This document shows positions 21,049-23,655 of a DNA stretch of 23,655 nt, in pieces; the first letter of the stretch is position 1, and the number at the start of each line of letters is the position of its first letter. Origin of the DNA: Candidatus Aminicenantes bacterium UBA4085 (GTDB taxonomy: Bacteria > Acidobacteriota > Aminicenantia > Aminicenantales > UBA4085); the NCBI GenBank assembly GCA_002383325.1, contig DFYJ01000111.1, positions 803-24,457 on the forward strand, given 5' to 3'. The position numbers and the translations under genes were made by a program. The notes under the pieces were generated by a model. The model saw nothing but the letters and a program-made list of their open reading frames with translations, made no database searches and was not told where the DNA came from.

Positions 21049-22338
21049 CTAACCGGCGTAGCGCCGGAGCTTTTTCATAAAAACCAGGACCAGCCCGGCT
21101 GAGAAGGCCAGCAGCCCGGCCAGCAGGAGGAAGAACTGGTGGTGGGCGAAGCGGCCGTACTGCTTGCCCAGGAGACCGGAGCCGTAGGAGCCCAGAGCCG
21201 TGGCGGCGAACCAGCCGCCCATCATCAGCCCGGCCAGCCGCGGCGGAGCCACCTTGGACACAAACGACTGGCCCATCGGCGAGATGAGAATCTCGGCCAG
21301 GGTGACCAGGAAGTAAGTCCCGATCAGCCACACGGGCGACATCATGGGGACGTCGCTGTTGCCGCCGGCCAGGCCGGCCAGGACCATGACCAGCATCGAG
21401 GCGCTCATGATCAGGAGGCCGGCGAAGATCTTGATCGGGGTGGACGGCTCGCGGCCCCGGACGTTCCAGCGGGCGAAGAGGGCCAGCAGGACGGGGGTCA
21501 GGAGCAGGATGAAGGCCGGCTCGAAGAACTGGTAGGTCTCGGGCCGCAGCCAAGGGAGGACCAGGGTTGAGCGCTCGGCAAAGAGGGTCAGGGCGAAGCC
21601 GTTCTGGTAGAAGGCGGTCCAGAAGAAGATGACGATGAAGTAGAGCGTGGCCAGGGCGGCGATGCGGCCCCGCTCCCCGGCTCGGGACATGTCCGGGTCG
21701 GCGGGGGCGGCGGCGGCGCTCCGGTTGGCTGTCTTGGGCGCGACGCGGAAGTCGGCCGGAGCAATGGCTTTGTCTCCGGCCCGGAAGATGATGAGGGAGA
21801 AGATCAACCCGGCGGCGCAGACCCAGAAGGAGATGTTGTAGCTGCCCCAAACGACGCTGATGACGGTGGCCAGGAGGGGCGCCACCATGGCCCCCAGGTT
21901 GACGCCCATGTAGAAGATGTTGAAGGCCGCGTCCTTGAGGCCGGGGCGGTCGGCGTAGAGGTTGCCGACCATGACCGACATGTTGACCTTGAAGATGCCC
22001 GTCCCCACGCCGACCAGCGTCAAGCCGAGGAAGAACGGCATGGTCCGGGCAGCCGAGGAGAGGGCCAGGCCGACATAGCCGGCGGCCATCATCAGCGCCC
22101 CGATCCTGACCGTGGTCCGGCGTCCGAGGACGCGGTCGCCAAGCCAGCCGCCCAGGAGGGGCATGAAGTAGCAGAGGGCCAGGAACAGGCCGTAGATGTC
22201 GCCCTTGCGGGCGTCGGTGAAGCCCAGCTTCTTGTCCATGTAGAGAACCAAGATGGCGATCAGGGTGTAGAACCCGACCCGCTCCCACATCTCGGTGAAA
22301 AATAGGAAGACAAGCCCGCGGGGATGCTTTTTGAGCAT
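21049..22338 (-). CDS. POT/PTR2 family proton-coupled peptide transporter
   Basis: The 429-residue major-facilitator protein starts MLKKHPRGLVFLFFTEMWERVGFY, which contains the ExxER motif (Glu16, Glu19, Arg20) that couples proton binding to peptide transport. FNIFYMGVNLGAMVAPLLA is the family's second signature. Around twelve hydrophobic helices are present, with a polar loop near the middle. It would import di- and tripeptides across the inner membrane. It is a little shorter than the usual 450-500 residues. The ATG at 22338 lies two bases after the stop of the aminotransferase gene, with AGGAT ahead of it inside that gene's end; upstream in-frame starts only extend into the other gene. The M24 peptidase gene follows nine bases after its stop. 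Confidence 0.92.
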   Translation of the reverse strand: MLKKHPRGLVFLFFTEMWERVGFYTLIAILVLYMDKKLGFTDARKGDIYGLFLALCYFMPLLGGWLGDRVLGRRTTVRIGALMMAAGYVGLALSSAARTMPFFLGLTLVGVGTGIFKVNMSVMVGNLYADRPGLKDAAFNIFYMGVNLGAMVAPLLATVISVVWGSYNISFWVCAAGLIFSLIIFRAGDKAIAPADFRVAPKTANRSAAAAPADPDMSRAGERGRIAALATLYFIVIFFWTAFYQNGFALTLFAERSTLVLPWLRPETYQFFEPAFILLLTPVLLALFARWNVRGREPSTPIKIFAGLLIMSASMLVMVLAGLAGGNSDVPMMSPVWLIGTYFLVTLAEILISPMGQSFVSKVAPPRLAGLMMGGWFAATALGSYGSGLLGKQYGRFAHHQFFLLLAGLLAFSAGLVLVFMKKLRRYAG

Positions 22339-22340
22339 GG

Positions 22341-23655
22341 CTAGATCCTCAGCGGGTCCTCGGAAAGGATCCGCTCCAGCGCGTTGAGGAAGAGATCGGC
22401 GTCGGCCGGCCCGAAAGCCAGCGGCGGCTTGATCTTGATGACGTTGCGGAAGGGGCCGTCCGTGGAGACGAGCACCCCCTCCTCGCGCATCCGCTCGGCG
22501 ATGTAGGCGGCCTGCAGGGGCGCCCGGGTCCGGGCGGCGCGGTCGAGGACCAGCTCGAAGCCGAGGAAGAGGCCCAGCCCGCGGACATCGCCGATGACGG
22601 GGTGGGCCCCTGCCAACCGGCGCAAGCCGGCCAGGAGATGTTCGCCCGTGGCCCGGGCTTTCTCCTGCAAGCCCTCCGACTCGAGCACATCCAGGACGGC
22701 CAGCCCGGCGGCGCAAGCCACGGGATTGCCGCCGTAGGTATTGAAGTACTCCATGCCGTCGGCGAAGGCGCCGGCGATCTCCCGGGTCGTGACCACGGCG
22801 GCCAAGGGAAAGCCGTTGCCGATGGGCTTGCCCATGGTCACGATGTCGGGGACGACGCCCTGCGTCTCGAAGGCCCAGAAGGCCGAGCCGGTCCGGCCGA
22901 AACCGACCTGGACCTCGTCGGCGATGCAGACGCCGCCAGCCGCTCGGACGGAGCGATAGGCTTCGCGCAGGAAGCCGGGGGGCAGGACGATCTGGCCGCC
23001 GCAGCTGAGGATGGACTCGGCAATGAAGCCGGCCGCAGGGCGGCCGTCGGCTTCGGCCCGGGCCGCGGCTTCGGCGACGGATCGGGCGTACTTGGGGCCG
23101 GCTTCGGGATCGTCGGCCCGGAAGGCGCCCTGGTAAGTATCAGGCATCGGAACGACATAGGTCCCGGACGGACAGCCGCGCCCGCCCCGGCCGTTGAACT
23201 TATAGGGGCTGATGGCGATGAGGGATGTGAGATGCCCGTGGTAGGCCCCGTCGACCGCGATCATCGACTCCCGTCCGGTGAAGCGGCGGGCCAGGCGCAG
23301 GGCCAGGTCGTTGGCCTCGCTGCCCGAGTTGACCAGATAGACGACCGACAGCGGCGGCGGAAGCTTGGCCGTCAGGCGCTCGATATAGCGGGCCAGATGG
23401 TCGTGAAGGTACCGGGTGTTGGTGGCCAGGACGGCGGCCTGGCGGGCGACCGCCGCGGTCACGGCGGGATGGCCGTGGCCGACATGGGGCACGTTGTTGA
23501 CCGCGTCGAGGAAGACCCGCCCGGTGTCGTCGTAGAGATGCTGGAGAAAGCCGCGCACGATCTTGAGCGGCCGGCGGTAGGAGAGGTTGAGAGACGGGCC
23601 GAGGTGGTCGCGGCGGGCTTGCAGAATCGAGGCGGCCGGCAGGTTCGGGGAGGCA
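22341..23655 (-). CDS. Class III PLP aminotransferase / phospho-lyase-like enzyme (5' truncated)
   Basis: The frame is open through the right edge of the window, so the N-terminus is missing; 437 residues are visible. Features of PLP fold-type I class III enzymes are present: [34 protein letters not shown], the aspartate motif [13 protein letters not shown], and the lysine in TMGKPIGNG that holds [35 protein letters not shown] and [14 protein letters not shown] closely follow, from memory, the human ethanolamine-phosphate phospho-lyase/hydroxylysine-phosphate lyase and AGXT2 group. Both lyase and transaminase reactions are possible. In some bacteria relatives are fused to an aminoglycoside-phosphotransferase-like kinase, which would lie outside the window. 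A GTG at 23558 is not the start because [12 protein letters not shown] upstream is conserved-looking. It heads the visible part of the peptide operon. Confidence 0.88.
   Translation of the reverse strand, partial: ASPNLPAASILQARRDHLGPSLNLSYRRPLKIVRGFLQHLYDDTGRVFLDAVNNVPHVGHGHPAVTAAVARQAAVLATNTRYLHDHLARYIERLTAKLPPPLSVVYLVNSGSEANDLALRLARRFTGRESMIAVDGAYHGHLTSLIAISPYKFNGRGGRGCPSGTYVVPMPDTYQGAFRADDPEAGPKYARSVAEAAARAEADGRPAAGFIAESILSCGGQIVLPPGFLREAYRSVRAAGGVCIADEVQVGFGRTGSAFWAFETQGVVPDIVTMGKPIGNGFPLAAVVTTREIAGAFADGMEYFNTYGGNPVACAAGLAVLDVLESEGLQEKARATGEHLLAGLRRLAGAHPVIGDVRGLGLFLGFELVLDRAARTRAPLQAAYIAERMREEGVLVSTDGPFRNVIKIKPPLAFGPADADLFLNALERILSEDPLRI

Noticed and set aside
20198..22288. Minus-strand open frame spanning parts of the peptidase and POT genes
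   Set aside because: It is Arg/Pro-rich and crosses the boundary between two well-defined genes in another frame.

Overview
The window is GC-rich (roughly two thirds G+C by eye) and codes for ordinary bacterial proteins of a Gram-negative cell: an outer-membrane beta-barrel end, two putative lipoproteins and Tat-exported glycosidases. GC content and gene content would fit an Acidobacteriota/Aminicenantes-type heterotroph, but this is a guess from general resemblance. No rRNA, tRNA, CRISPR array, phage gene or transposase gene was seen.

Layout. (1) 1-2046: the end of a beta-barrel protein, an SPFH/prohibitin-like membrane protein on the minus strand, and divergent from it a small secreted SnoaL/DUF4440-like protein. 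(2) 2054-2780: a YefM-YoeB toxin-antitoxin module with a recognisable TGTACA operator over its promoter and a possible gene-tail remnant behind it. (3) 2881-4750: guaA with a clear promoter and an extended, human-type C-terminal domain. (4) 4772-11258: a minus-strand glycan-degradation cluster, GH51 arabinofuranosidase, GH20-like protein and GH78 rhamnosidase-like protein, bounded on each side by AT-richer DNA with short repeats 24 bp apart. (5) 11433-17168: a co-directional minus-strand run of hrpA, nikR, a His-rich nickel/cobalt-type transporter and a guanine deaminase-like gene. (6) 17286-19271: a thioredoxin-fold protein, a lipoprotein and a second small lipoprotein. (7) 19291-23655: a tight minus-strand operon of class III aminotransferase/phospho-lyase, POT peptide transporter, M24 peptidase and a single-domain CHR transporter.

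How the genes work together. The GH51/GH20-like/GH78 set probably trims arabinose- and rhamnose-bearing glycans outside the cytoplasm. The POT carrier and M24 peptidase form a peptide uptake and hydrolysis pair. NikR with its adjacent transporter looks like a nickel-homeostasis unit, and the 141-bp gap between them holds inverted repeats that could be a structured leader. I found no convincing large undescribed system. The best leads are that nickel leader, the TA operator with 13-bp spacing, the paired 24-bp-period repeats, the human-type GMP synthase and the thioredoxin-like protein that lacks CXXC but ends with CXXCH.
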